DNA of 11,707 nt from S144-45 sp015494035 (GCA_027057345.1 JALUIX010000060.1:1-11707); one strand, 5' to 3'; counted from the first letter of the stretch, positions 1 through 7,220 are shown. The notes: generated by a model from the sequence alone, not told the origin. Translations and numbers: made by a program.

Positions 1-750
1 GTTCTTATCTCCGGCTTCAGTGGCCACAAACCACGAATGGCTGCCGGCCAGTTGCAGCACATCGCCTGGCAGTACGGTTTGCCAGCAATCGTGACGCAGG
101 CGGTAGGCCAGTATTTCGTTGAACAGAAAGGAACGCGCGGCCGAAAGCCACAAGCTGCGCTGGTGGCGTTGGCGCGGCAGGCGATTGCGCTGGAACGCCT
201 GGCGGGCCTGCTGCACATTGTTTCGGTTGTGGCCAAAACGCTGGTCGCCGAAGTAATTGGGAAAGCCGTGTTGATGCAGCCCATGCAGGGTCTGTTCGGC
301 GGCTTGCCTGTCGCCTAGCACATCGCGCACAATGATTTCAAAACGGTTGCCGCGCAAGGCCCCGGTGCGCAGTTTTTTGTGGTGCCAACGGGCTTGCTTG
401 ACCCGCAAGGCCGCTGGCAGGTTTGCATTGACCGCCTCCATGTCGGTGATTTTTGGCAGTTGCACGCTGAACCACTGGCCGGTGATGCCTTGCCGGTCTT
501 TCAGGCCCGCGTAACCCACCTGGCGAGGCGCCACGCCACAGGCTTTGGCCAGTTGCCGGGCCGCCCATTCGGTATTGCTACCGGTTTTTTCCAGCCACAG
601 CCACCAGTGCTCGCCGTCGTCACTGAATGCCACCGGCAGGATTTCGGTGACCTGGAAATCCTCCGGGCGGCTTTTGAACCAGCCGGTGAGCACAGGGCGA
701 TGGCGCCTGGGCCATTGGACGTCCAGCCTGGCGCTGTTGTTTTCCGTCAC
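1..750 (-). CDS. truD: tRNA pseudouridine(13) synthase TruD, C-terminus cut by window edge
   Basis: Reading the minus strand from a GTG at 750-748 gives 250 open codons to the window edge. TruD makes pseudouridine at position 13 of tRNA, in the cytoplasm. The family signature GYAGLKDR lies at residues 79-86 and its Asp85 corresponds to the catalytic aspartate. A second family block, NYFGDQRFGHN, is at about residues 165-175. The N-terminal segment GWFKSRPEDFQVTEIL is also typical. The E. coli protein has about 349 residues, so roughly 100 are missing to the left. The GTG overlaps the mutS stop (GTGA), which implies translational coupling and the same transcript. No ATG with a better ribosome site is visible; the GTG is chosen for this overlap. 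truD more usually sits by surE and ispF, so a mutS-truD pair is a slightly different local order. The assignment is firm; the exact start is less so. Confidence 0.94.
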   Translation of the reverse strand, partial: MTENNSARLDVQWPRRHRPVLTGWFKSRPEDFQVTEILPVAFSDDGEHWWLWLEKTGSNTEWAARQLAKACGVAPRQVGYAGLKDRQGITGQWFSVQLPKITDMEAVNANLPAALRVKQARWHHKKLRTGALRGNRFEIIVRDVLGDRQAAEQTLHGLHQHGFPNYFGDQRFGHNRNNVQQARQAFQRNRLPRQRHQRSLWLSAARSFLFNEILAYRLRHDCWQTVLPGDVLQLAGSHSWFVATEAGDKN

Positions 751-3347
751 GTTTTGCGGCTCATGGCGTGCAAACGATAGACCAGATCCAGCGCCTGGCG
801 GGGGGTGAGGTCGTCCGGGTTGATTGCTTGAAGTTCCCGCGTGACCGGTGGCGGCTCGGCAGGCACCTGGGGTTCTGTGGGTAGCACACCGTCAAACAGC
901 GAGGCTTGCACCGGCTTTTCGGCGACTTTGTCCGCCCGTTGTTCTAGCTGTTTGAGGGTTTTGGCGGCCTGTTGCAACACAGGGGAGGGGATGCCCGCCA
1001 GCGCGGCCACTTGCAGGCCGTAGCTGCGGTTGGCCGGGCCGGGTTTCACGCTGTGCAGGAAAACGATGCTGTTGTCGTGTTCGACGGCATCCAGGTGCAC
1101 GTTTTTAATGCCAGGAATCTGGTCAGCCAGGGCGGTCAGTTCAAAATAATGGGTGGCGAAAAGTGACAATGCCCGGTTATGACGGGCCAGGTGCATGGCG
1201 CAGGCCTGGGCCAGAGACAGGCCGTCATAGGTTGAGGTGCCGCGCCCGATTTCGTCCATCAGCACCAGCGATTTTTCGGTGGCGTTATGCAGAATGTTGG
1301 CCGTTTCGGCCATTTCCACCATAAACGTGGAACGGCCCCGGGTCAGGTCATCGCCGGCGCCGATGCGGGTAAAGATGCGGTCAATGTCGCCGATCTCAGC
1401 CGAATCGGCCGGCACAAAACTGCCCATGCCGGCCATAAGGACAATGAGCGCGTTTTGCCGCATGTAGGTGGATTTACCGCCCATGTTAGGGCCGGTAACA
1501 ATGAGCATGCGGGTGTCATCATCTTCTCCATTGCCATCGCCCAGTGACAGGTCATTGGGCACAAACGGCGTGTCTTGCAGGGCTTCGATGACCGGGTGGC
1601 GGCCGCCGCGAATGTGAATGCCATTGCCCTGATGCAGAGTCGGGCGGGTAAAGCCCAGGGTTTCGGCCCGTTCCGCCAGCGTGGCCAGGCTGTCCAGCTC
1701 GGCCAGCGCATCGGCGGTCTGTTGCAGGTCCGTGACAAAAGGCTGGCAGGCTTCCAGCAGTTCGTCGTACAGGCGTTTTTCCCGGGCCAGGGTACGTTCC
1801 TTGCTGGAGAGCACCTTGTGTTCAAATTCTTTCAGTTCCGGCGTGGTGTAACGCTCGGCGGATTTGAGCGTCTGGCGGCGGATATAGTGTTCCGGCACCT
1901 TGTCGCTGTGCAGGCGCGACACTTCAATGTAGTAGCCATGCACGCGGTTATAGGCCACTTTCAGGTTAGCCAGGCCGGTGTTGTCGCGTTCGCGTTGCTC
2001 AAAATCGAGCAGGTACTGGCTGGCGTCGCGACTGATGTGACGCAGTTCATCCAGTTCCGCGTCATAGCCTTCGGCCAGCACGCCCCCATCGCGGATGGTC
2101 ACAGGTGGGTTGTCTATCAGCGCTTTTTGCAGCTGTTCGACCAGTGCTGGCAACTCATACAGACGCTGGTACAAACCCTTCAGGGCCGGGTGATCGGCCC
2201 AGTCTCCGGCCTGTTGGCGGATGTCAGCCACCTGTTTCAGGGATTCGCGCAAGGTGACCAGATCGCGCGGGCGCGCGCTGCGCAGGGCCACGCGGGTGCT
2301 GATGCGTTCAATGTCGCCCATGGGCCGCAATTGCTCCTGCAACAGCGGCCAGGTGTTGTTGTCTTTCAGAAAACCGATGGCATCCAGCCGCTGGTTGAGG
2401 ACAGTATGAGTCCGCAATGGCTGTTTGATCCAGCGTTGCAGACAACGCGCCCCCATGGCCGTGATGGCGCGATTCAGTAACCCAGCCAGCGTGTGTTCTG
2501 TCTGCCCATCGGCCCGCTGTTCGATTTCAAGATTGCGGCGGGTGGCCGAATCCAGGTGCAGGAACTCATCCAGCCACTCCACCTGCAAGGGCTGAATGTG
2601 CGGGATGGCCGAGCGCTGGGTGTGTTCCACGTAATTCAGCAAGGCGCCAGCGGCCGGCAGAATGGGCGAGCTGGCTTCAAGGCCAAAACCGCTCAGGTCG
2701 TGCACCCCGAACAGCCCCTTAAGCGAACGCAAGGCACTGTCCCGGTCAAAATCCCACGCGGGTCGGAGGTTAACCGGCCATTGGCCGAGCTGCATGGTCA
2801 GGTCGCTGTCTTCATTGACCAGCAGCTCGCTGGGGTGCAGCCGTTCCAGCTGGGCCTGTAGCCCGGCCAGGTCTTCAAGCTGCATGGCACGCAGGCGGCC
2901 GGAGGACAGTTCCAGACTCACCAACCCGAACCCGCTTTTTTGCTGATGCACGCAGACCAGCAGGTTTTCATGCCGGGCATCCAGCAAGGCTTCATCGGTA
3001 ATGGTGCCGGGGGTGAGAATGCGCACCACCTGACGTTCCACCGGCCCCTTGCTGGTGGCCGGATCGCCGATTTGCTCACAAATGGCCACCGATTGCCCCT
3101 GCTTGACCAGCTTGGCCAGATACGGTTCGACGGAATGAAACGGCACGCCGCACATGGGAATGGGCTTGCCGGCGGACTTGCCGCGGTAGGTGAGGGTAAT
3201 GTCCAGCAGCCGGGCGGCTTTTTTGGCGTCGTCATGGAACAGTTCGTAAAAATCCCCCATGCGGAAGAACAGCAGCATATCGGGGTGTTCGGCCTTGATG
3301 CGCAGGTACTGCTGCATCATGGGCGTTTGCCGGGATTTTCCGCTCAT
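747..3347 (-). CDS. mutS: DNA mismatch repair protein MutS
   Basis: This 866-residue protein (E. coli has 853) recognises mispaired or looped bases and, with ATP and MutL, starts repair. The N-terminal mismatch-binding domain carries the Phe-X-Glu motif in RMGDFYELF (Phe33, Glu35), which stacks on the mispair. The connector, lever and clamp regions follow. The C-terminal ABC-type ATPase has Walker A GPNMGGKST at about residues 617-625, then the Walker B/signature region LVLMDEIGRGTSTYDG, and the FATHYFEL switch. Near residues 814-818, QASLF matches a beta-clamp-binding pentapeptide. The last 25 residues (NPDDLTPRQALDLVYRLH) match the tetramerisation tail. The ATG overlaps the stop of the upstream YqcC-like gene (ATGA) and the stop overlaps the truD start, so the three genes form one operon. 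No frameshift or missing key residue is seen. Confidence 0.99.
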   Translation of the reverse strand: MSGKSRQTPMMQQYLRIKAEHPDMLLFFRMGDFYELFHDDAKKAARLLDITLTYRGKSAGKPIPMCGVPFHSVEPYLAKLVKQGQSVAICEQIGDPATSKGPVERQVVRILTPGTITDEALLDARHENLLVCVHQQKSGFGLVSLELSSGRLRAMQLEDLAGLQAQLERLHPSELLVNEDSDLTMQLGQWPVNLRPAWDFDRDSALRSLKGLFGVHDLSGFGLEASSPILPAAGALLNYVEHTQRSAIPHIQPLQVEWLDEFLHLDSATRRNLEIEQRADGQTEHTLAGLLNRAITAMGARCLQRWIKQPLRTHTVLNQRLDAIGFLKDNNTWPLLQEQLRPMGDIERISTRVALRSARPRDLVTLRESLKQVADIRQQAGDWADHPALKGLYQRLYELPALVEQLQKALIDNPPVTIRDGGVLAEGYDAELDELRHISRDASQYLLDFEQRERDNTGLANLKVAYNRVHGYYIEVSRLHSDKVPEHYIRRQTLKSAERYTTPELKEFEHKVLSSKERTLAREKRLYDELLEACQPFVTDLQQTADALAELDSLATLAERAETLGFTRPTLHQGNGIHIRGGRHPVIEALQDTPFVPNDLSLGDGNGEDDDTRMLIVTGPNMGGKSTYMRQNALIVLMAGMGSFVPADSAEIGDIDRIFTRIGAGDDLTRGRSTFMVEMAETANILHNATEKSLVLMDEIGRGTSTYDGLSLAQACAMHLARHNRALSLFATHYFELTALADQIPGIKNVHLDAVEHDNSIVFLHSVKPGPANRSYGLQVAALAGIPSPVLQQAAKTLKQLEQRADKVAEKPVQASLFDGVLPTEPQVPAEPPPVTRELQAINPDDLTPRQALDLVYRLHAMSRKT

Positions 3348-3730
3348 TCGTCTGCTACGGCTCCGTTGTCCGGGTCTGTCCCTGCGGACTTATCGGCCTG
3401 CCGCTGCCGGGCGGCTTCCATGACGTGATTGTCCAGCTCGCGCAAGGTATGAATGAGCGCGGCGTATTCCGGCCCTTTTTGCGCGTACTGGACCTCGGCC
3501 ATGGGCGCAATGGCGCAATTATCCGGAAAGGGCAGGCCGGCATCCAGCAGGCTGCGAAAGCGGGGAATCAGGACCCATTGCAGCCAGTCGGAAAAGTCCA
3601 TGCGGTCGTGAAAAAACGGGGCAGTGCTTTCAAAAGCTGCAGCCTCGGGGCTGGCCGGAGACCACAGGTCGAGTTGTTTCAGGTCCTGTTCCAGTTGCTG
3701 CAGGCTGCGTTTGATGTATTCGGATTGCAT
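3344..3730 (-). CDS. YqcC family protein (DUF446), function unknown
   Basis: The product has 128 residues from the ATG at 3730-3728. The central stretch (FHDRMDFSDWLQWVLIPR, then a LLDAGLPFPDNCAIAPMAE segment) closely resembles E. coli YqcC (FCMDTMEPLEWLQWVLIPR and the following PLPG-AVAPY segment). YqcC is a small cytoplasmic protein of unknown role, sometimes encoded beside the tRNA pseudouridine synthase gene truC. No signal peptide or membrane segment is visible. The C-terminus is a charged, probably disordered tail. The open frame extends a further 41 codons upstream to 3853, but that part has no family similarity and crosses the divergent control region, so I prefer the internal ATG. 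No strong ribosome-binding site precedes it. It is the first gene of the operon with mutS, sharing ATGA with the mutS start. Confidence 0.85.
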   Translation of the reverse strand: MQSEYIKRSLQQLEQDLKQLDLWSPASPEAAAFESTAPFFHDRMDFSDWLQWVLIPRFRSLLDAGLPFPDNCAIAPMAEVQYAQKGPEYAALIHTLRELDNHVMEAARQRQADKSAGTDPDNGAVADE

Positions 3731-3837
3731 GATAATGGTTGGGTCCGGGCGGTTATGGAATCGATTTGACGCGCTGTATCGCTGATTTGGACAGAATTTT
3801 AACGCGGATTTATGTCCTGTGTGTGAAAATCCATCCC

Positions 3838-3889
3838 AAGGAGGTAGAATCAAATCATGTTTTCACGCGGACAAGCACCTGGTGACTGA
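3838..3889 (+). promoter_or_regulatory. Strong ribosome-binding site feeding a 10-codon minicistron that overlaps the EAL gene start
   Basis: AAGGAGGT at 3838-3845 is the best Shine-Dalgarno sequence in this part of the window. The first ATG after it (3857-3859) opens a frame of only 10 codons, ending at TGA 3887-3889. This is out of frame with the EAL gene, whose GTG at 3882-3884 lies inside the minicistron. This could be a leader peptide coupling translation to the EAL gene, or a sign of a single-base indel in the sequence. Seen directly: the motif, the frame and the overlap. The function is inference. Confidence 0.5.
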
Positions 3890-5069
3890 CACGCAAAGCA
3901 CCATCCAGCATTTTGCCGCCGGGCAATCCATTTTTTCTGCCGGCGATGCGGCAGATTGTGCCTACCTGATTCAGGACGGGCAGGTGGCGATGTATTCACC
4001 CGGTGCCGAACAGCCTTTGGCCATACTGCCAGCCGGTGAAATCTTTGGCGAAATGGCCGTGCTGGACAACTCACCACGCATACTGGATGCCAGGGCCCAC
4101 AGCGATTGTGACCTGCTGGTCATCAAACGCAGCCAGATTCTGGACCGGCTGGAGCAGGCCGACCCGGTGTTACGTACCTTGTTTGAAGTCCTGCTGAGTC
4201 GCCTGCGGTCTCAGGTGGCGCCCTCGCTGTCGCCAGCTTCGCCACGTTATTCGGCGCAGGAAACCGGCACCAACCCGGCGATTAATGTGGGGCTGGAAAA
4301 AATCCGCCTGGAAGCCGATTTGCTCACAGCGCTGGAACAGGACGAAATCCAGATGGTGTTCCAACCGCTGGTCAACCTCAAGACTGACAGGTGGGCCGGC
4401 TTTGAGGCCTTGTGCCGCTGGCAGCACGAAGCCATTGGTCAGGTCTCGCCGCAGGAATTCATTTCCCTGGCCGAAGAAACCGACATCATCGTTCCGCTGG
4501 GCATCCGCATTTTCGAAAAAGCCTGTGAATTCCTGCACCGGCTCGATCAGCAAGCCAATGAACACCCACCATTTTTCATGAGCATCAATGTTTCGGCTCG
4601 GCAGTTGGCCGAACCCGACTTCGTGGAACGCATTGGTGCGATCGTGCGCCAGCACGGTATCTCTCCGGACCGCATCAAACTGGAAATCACCGAAACGCTG
4701 ATGGTGGATTACCAACAGGCGCGGCAACTGCTGCAACCCTTGCATGACTTGGGCTTTACCCTTTCGCTGGACGATTTCGGCACCGGCTATTCCGGCTTGC
4801 AGCACCTGATCGAACTGGACTTCCATACCATCAAGATCGACCAGCGTTTTGTTTCCACCATGTTTGAAAACGCGCGCAGCCTGACCATGATCAACGTGGT
4901 CACTGACATGGCCGCCAATATGGACATCGAAGTGGTGGCCGAAGGCATTGAAAACGCGCAACAAAAACGCGTGTTACAAGCCCTGGGGGTGGACCTGGGC
5001 CAGGGTTACCTGTTTTCCCAGCCGCTGGCCGCTGCCGAAGCGCTGGAACAGCTGGCCAAGGCGAGATAA
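3882..5069 (+). CDS. Cyclic-nucleotide-binding domain / EAL domain c-di-GMP phosphodiesterase
   Basis: From the GTG at 3882 the protein has 395 residues. Residues about 9-112 form a CRP-type cyclic-nucleotide-binding domain; its phosphate-binding cassette GEMAVLDNSPR (about 56-66) keeps the Gly-Glu and Arg that contact the ligand, but the residue after the Arg is Ile rather than the usual Ser/Thr. A linker rich in Ser, Ala and Pro leads to an EAL domain (about 140-392). That domain retains FEAL (174-177), NVSARQL, EITE, DDFGTGYSG, IKID, VVAEGIE and QGYLFSQP, so all expected metal-binding and catalytic positions are present. It should hydrolyse c-di-GMP, perhaps gated by a nucleotide bound at the N-terminus. 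No membrane segment or GGDEF domain is present, so it is probably cytosolic. The start is uncertain: another in-frame GTG lies at 3819 without a good ribosome site, and the strong site at 3838 serves an out-of-frame ATG. It is divergent from yqcC-mutS-truD. Confidence 0.92.
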   Translation: MTDTQSTIQHFAAGQSIFSAGDAADCAYLIQDGQVAMYSPGAEQPLAILPAGEIFGEMAVLDNSPRILDARAHSDCDLLVIKRSQILDRLEQADPVLRTLFEVLLSRLRSQVAPSLSPASPRYSAQETGTNPAINVGLEKIRLEADLLTALEQDEIQMVFQPLVNLKTDRWAGFEALCRWQHEAIGQVSPQEFISLAEETDIIVPLGIRIFEKACEFLHRLDQQANEHPPFFMSINVSARQLAEPDFVERIGAIVRQHGISPDRIKLEITETLMVDYQQARQLLQPLHDLGFTLSLDDFGTGYSGLQHLIELDFHTIKIDQRFVSTMFENARSLTMINVVTDMAANMDIEVVAEGIENAQQKRVLQALGVDLGQGYLFSQPLAAAEALEQLAKAR

Positions 5070-5081
5070 CCTGTTCGGCTT

Positions 5082-5406
5082 GGGAGACTCTGATCGAATC
5101 GTGACACGGCATCTTGTGGCATAAAATTGCCCATTTCTGCGTTGCAAACCTTCACAATAGCCTTGCTATTGCGTGCGATTTGCGCTTTGGGAAGCCCTGA
5201 TCGAATCTGGACGAAGCAGCTTATGCCGGAAATGTTCGAGAACAAGGCGAAGTTCGCGGCCAATAGCGGGCTATTGGCAAGGGCTTCAACGCAGTTATCG
5301 GACATTTCAGGTGTGAGAAGCGAGTTCACGATTTGATCAGGGCTTCCCTTAAACTGAACAATTTTACACTCCAATCTGCTCGCGCCAGATTCAATCAGAG
5401 GCTCCC
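5082..5406. repeat. Small inverted-repeat (MITE-like) element, outer copy, interrupted by a related element
   Basis: The left end GGGAGACTCTGATCGAATC (5082-5100) and the reverse complement of the right end (5388-5406), GGGAGCCTCTGATTGAATC, agree at 17 of 19 positions. Removing the inner element (5189-5348) leaves 165 bases, close to the inner element's 160. The left part carries the same internal landmarks as the inner copy in opposite orientation: CTGCGTTG, then a 7-bp hairpin CAATAGC-ctt-GCTATTG at 5155-5171, then GCGA. No transposase is encoded, so it would be non-autonomous. It fills most of the space between the EAL gene and recA. The short open frames across it (both strands) are unlikely to be genes. 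Confidence 0.75.
5189..5348. repeat. Small inverted-repeat (MITE-like) element, inner copy nested in the outer one
   Basis: The ends GGGAAGCCCTGATCGAATC (5189-5207) and, at 5330-5348, the reverse complement of GGGAAGCCCTGATCAAATC match at 18 of 19 bases. The 160-bp unit has a central perfect 9-bp hairpin, GCCAATAGC-gg-GCTATTGGC (5259-5278). Its arms resemble the outer element, so both belong to one family. The terminal repeats and size suit a non-autonomous transposable element. A clear target-site duplication is not obvious; the flanks are CTTT on the left and TTAA on the right. The mobilising transposase is not in the window. Confidence 0.78.
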
Positions 5407-5435
5407 TTGATAAAAAGGGCTGTCTCAGGTATTGA
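5407..5435 (+). promoter_or_regulatory. Possible sigma-70 promoter for recA
   Basis: TTGATA (5407-5412), a 17-base spacer, then TATTGA (5430-5435). The -35 box begins immediately after the outer repeat ends. A second -10-like CATAAT at 5535-5540 lies only 16 bases before the recA ATG and has no matching -35, so it is less likely. No CTG-N10-CAG LexA box is found between 5407 and the recA start. The assignment is inference from spacing and consensus. Confidence 0.4.
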
Positions 5436-5438
5436 GAC
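5422..5438. promoter_or_regulatory. Inverted repeat over the putative recA promoter -10 (candidate operator)
   Basis: A perfect 6-bp inverted repeat GTCTCA-ggtat-TGAGAC covers the putative -10 box. Such dyads can bind dimeric repressors. It is not the E. coli-type LexA box, but it occupies the place an SOS operator would take. A second dyad, AGCCT-gcccgg-AGGCT, is at 5507-5522, in the leader. The operator role is inference. Confidence 0.3.
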
Positions 5439-5556
5439 TGACCCGCGTTAGACTCCGTATGACTGACACAGACCGGGCGTGTTTCCTACGCACTAAGCCG
5501 CACAAAAGCCTGCCCGGAGGCTGTGGCTTCATGCCATAATACGGAGCAACAGACTC

Positions 5557-6615
5557 ATGAACAACATCGTGGAATTGAAAAATATGGACGAGAACAAAAA
5601 GAAGGCCCTGACGGCGGCCCTGACCCAGATTGAACGCCAGTTTGGCAAAGGCTCTGTCATGCGCATGGGCGACAAGGCAGCCATGGAGACCGAGACCGTC
5701 TCCACCGGTTCCATCGGCCTGGACGTGGCGCTGGGCATTGGCGGCCTGCCACAGGGCCGGGTGGTGGAAATCTACGGCCCGGAATCCAGCGGTAAAACCA
5801 CGCTGACCCTGCATGCCATCGCCGAATGCCAGAAAAAAGGCGGCACGGCGGCTTTTATTGATGCCGAACACGCGCTGGACCCTTCCTATGCCGAGAAGCT
5901 GGGTGTCAACATTGACGACCTGCTGGTGTCCCAGCCAGACACCGGCGAACAGGCGCTGGAGATTGCCGACATGCTGGTGCGTTCCGGCGCGGTGGACATG
6001 ATCGTGATCGATTCCGTGGCCGCGCTGACACCCAAAGCCGAAATCGAAGGCGACATGGGCGATTCGCACATGGGCCTGCAGGCTAGGTTGATGTCACAGG
6101 CCTTGCGCAAACTCACTGCCAACATCAAACGCACCAATTCGATGATTATTTTCATCAACCAGATCCGGCATAAAATCGGCGTCATGTTTGGCAGCCCGGA
6201 AACCACCACCGGTGGCAATGCGCTCAAGTTTTATTCATCAGTGCGTCTGGACATTCGCCGCATTGGTGCACTCAAGAAGGGCGATGAAGTCATTGGTAAC
6301 GAAACCCGGGTCAAGGTGGTTAAAAACAAGCTGGCACCGCCGTTCAAGCAGGCCCAGTTTGAAATTCTGTACGGCGAAGGCATTTCCCGGCTGGGTGAAT
6401 TGATCGATCTGGGCGTGGCCCATAACCTGGTTAACAAGTCCGGTTCCTGGTACAGCATGGGCGACACGCGCATTGGTCAGGGCAAGGAAAACGCGAAAAT
6501 GTTTTTACGCGAAAACCCGGAAATGGCCGATGAGCTGGAAAGCAAAATCCGGGCCATTCTGTTGCCTGAAACCCATCGTCCGGATGAAATGGCGGCGGTT
6601 GAAGCCGAGAGCTGA
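5557..6615 (+). CDS. recA: Recombinase RecA
   Basis: This 352-residue protein forms ATP-dependent filaments on single-stranded DNA, carries out strand exchange and triggers LexA self-cleavage. It shows Walker A GPESSGKTT (residues 74-82), Walker B in VDMIVIDSVAAL (146-157), DNA-binding loop L1 in GDMGDSHMGLQARLMSQ (about 165-181), NQIR (201-204) and loop L2 FGSPETTTGGNALKFYSS (211-228). The C-terminal acidic tail is shorter than in E. coli. The ATG at 5557 is preceded by CGGAG ending 10 bases upstream. Most RecA proteins begin near the MDENKKKAL segment, so the ATG at 5584 (343 residues) is a real alternative, though its ribosome site is weaker. recX follows after 70 bases on the same strand, the usual pairing. 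No canonical LexA box is visible upstream. Confidence 0.99.
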   Translation: MNNIVELKNMDENKKKALTAALTQIERQFGKGSVMRMGDKAAMETETVSTGSIGLDVALGIGGLPQGRVVEIYGPESSGKTTLTLHAIAECQKKGGTAAFIDAEHALDPSYAEKLGVNIDDLLVSQPDTGEQALEIADMLVRSGAVDMIVIDSVAALTPKAEIEGDMGDSHMGLQARLMSQALRKLTANIKRTNSMIIFINQIRHKIGVMFGSPETTTGGNALKFYSSVRLDIRRIGALKKGDEVIGNETRVKVVKNKLAPPFKQAQFEILYGEGISRLGELIDLGVAHNLVNKSGSWYSMGDTRIGQGKENAKMFLRENPEMADELESKIRAILLPETHRPDEMAAVEAES

Positions 6616-6627
6616 ATGACGGACTAA

Positions 6628-6680
6628 GGAAGCTTTAATTGAATCACGAACTCGCTTCTCATACCTGCTTCGTCCAGATT
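6628..6680. repeat. Deleted copy of the inverted-repeat element in the recA-recX junction
   Basis: Bases 6628-6667 match the right end of the inner element in reverse complement, including the shared run GAACTCGCTTCTCA and then ACCTG. Bases 6668-6680 (CTTCGTCCAGATT) match the reverse complement of its left end exactly. About 100 internal bases, including the central hairpin, are absent, and the last part of the distal terminal repeat is missing. It ends 5 bases before the recX ATG. ACGAA and TTCGT inside it can pair to form a stem in the recA-recX transcript. Confidence 0.65.
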
Positions 6681-6685
6681 AAGGC

Positions 6686-7150
6686 ATGAACGAAACACAG
6701 CCAGACCTCCTCAAAGCCAGGGCCAGTGCCCTGGCTTCCTTGTCTCGGCGCGACCACGCCGAAGCCGAGTTGCGCCAGAAGCTGGAAAGCAAGGGCTATC
6801 CGGCAGACACCATCACCCAGGTGCTTGATGAAATGCGGGGCCACGGTTACCTGGACGATGCCCGGTTTTCGGCCAGTTATGCCCGGTTACGCGCCGCGCG
6901 GGGCTACGGGCCGGTCAAGATTCGGCATGAATTGCAAAAACGTGGCGTGACCGCGGCCCTGGTCGAACAAGCCATGGCCCAACTGGATATTGACTTTACT
7001 GACAGCTGTCACCAGGTGCAGCGGCGCAAGTTTGGCAGCGAACCGCCTCGGGACATCAAAGACAAGGCGCGCCGCCAGCGCTTTCTGTATCAACGCGGCT
7101 TTGACGCCGATTGCATTCGCAGGGTTGTTCCTGACCCAAAGCGGTTCTGA
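6686..7150 (+). CDS. recX: Regulatory protein RecX
   Basis: The 154-residue product matches RecX, which caps and destabilises RecA filaments and moderates RecA activity. Family blocks are visible in order: LSRRDHAEAELRQKL (about 19-33), YLDDARFSASYARLRA (about 55-70), GYGPVKIRHELQKRG (about 73-87), and near the end the KFG and KARRQRFLYQRGF segments (about 115-139). The length is normal. The first ATG after recA with in-frame family similarity is used; its only ribosome-site-like sequence is AAGG at 6681-6684, unusually close to the ATG, so translation may be weak or coupled. The repeat remnant at 6628-6680 fills the recA-recX spacer. Low RecX relative to RecA is common in bacteria, often through a terminator or weak site; here the repeat and poor ribosome site could serve that purpose (inference). 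Confidence 0.95.
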   Translation: MNETQPDLLKARASALASLSRRDHAEAELRQKLESKGYPADTITQVLDEMRGHGYLDDARFSASYARLRAARGYGPVKIRHELQKRGVTAALVEQAMAQLDIDFTDSCHQVQRRKFGSEPPRDIKDKARRQRFLYQRGFDADCIRRVVPDPKRF

Positions 7151-7220
7151 CAGGCAGCGACTGGGCCTTCAATCACAGGCAAACTCTTCCCTGTGGCTCG
7201 CCCGTAGCCACGGCAAGAAA

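Noticed and set aside
1575..2480. 301-codon open frame on the plus strand inside mutS
   Set aside because: It lies antisense to an intact, fully recognisable mutS and has no recognisable family; the length is explained by GC-rich codon use on the opposite strand.
4170..4964. 264-codon open frame on the minus strand inside the EAL gene
   Set aside because: It is antisense to a domain whose catalytic motifs are all intact; no ribosome site or family similarity was seen.
5155..5278. CRISPR-like short repeats around AATAGC/GCTATT
   Set aside because: Only two hairpins occur, at the centres of two related inverted-repeat elements; there are no regular spacers and no cas genes.
5006..5374. Short open frames on both strands across the nested repeats (122 codons minus, 69 codons plus at 5127-5336)
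   Set aside because: They are made of the inverted-repeat sequence itself and overlap each other and the end of the EAL gene; better explained as non-coding repeat.
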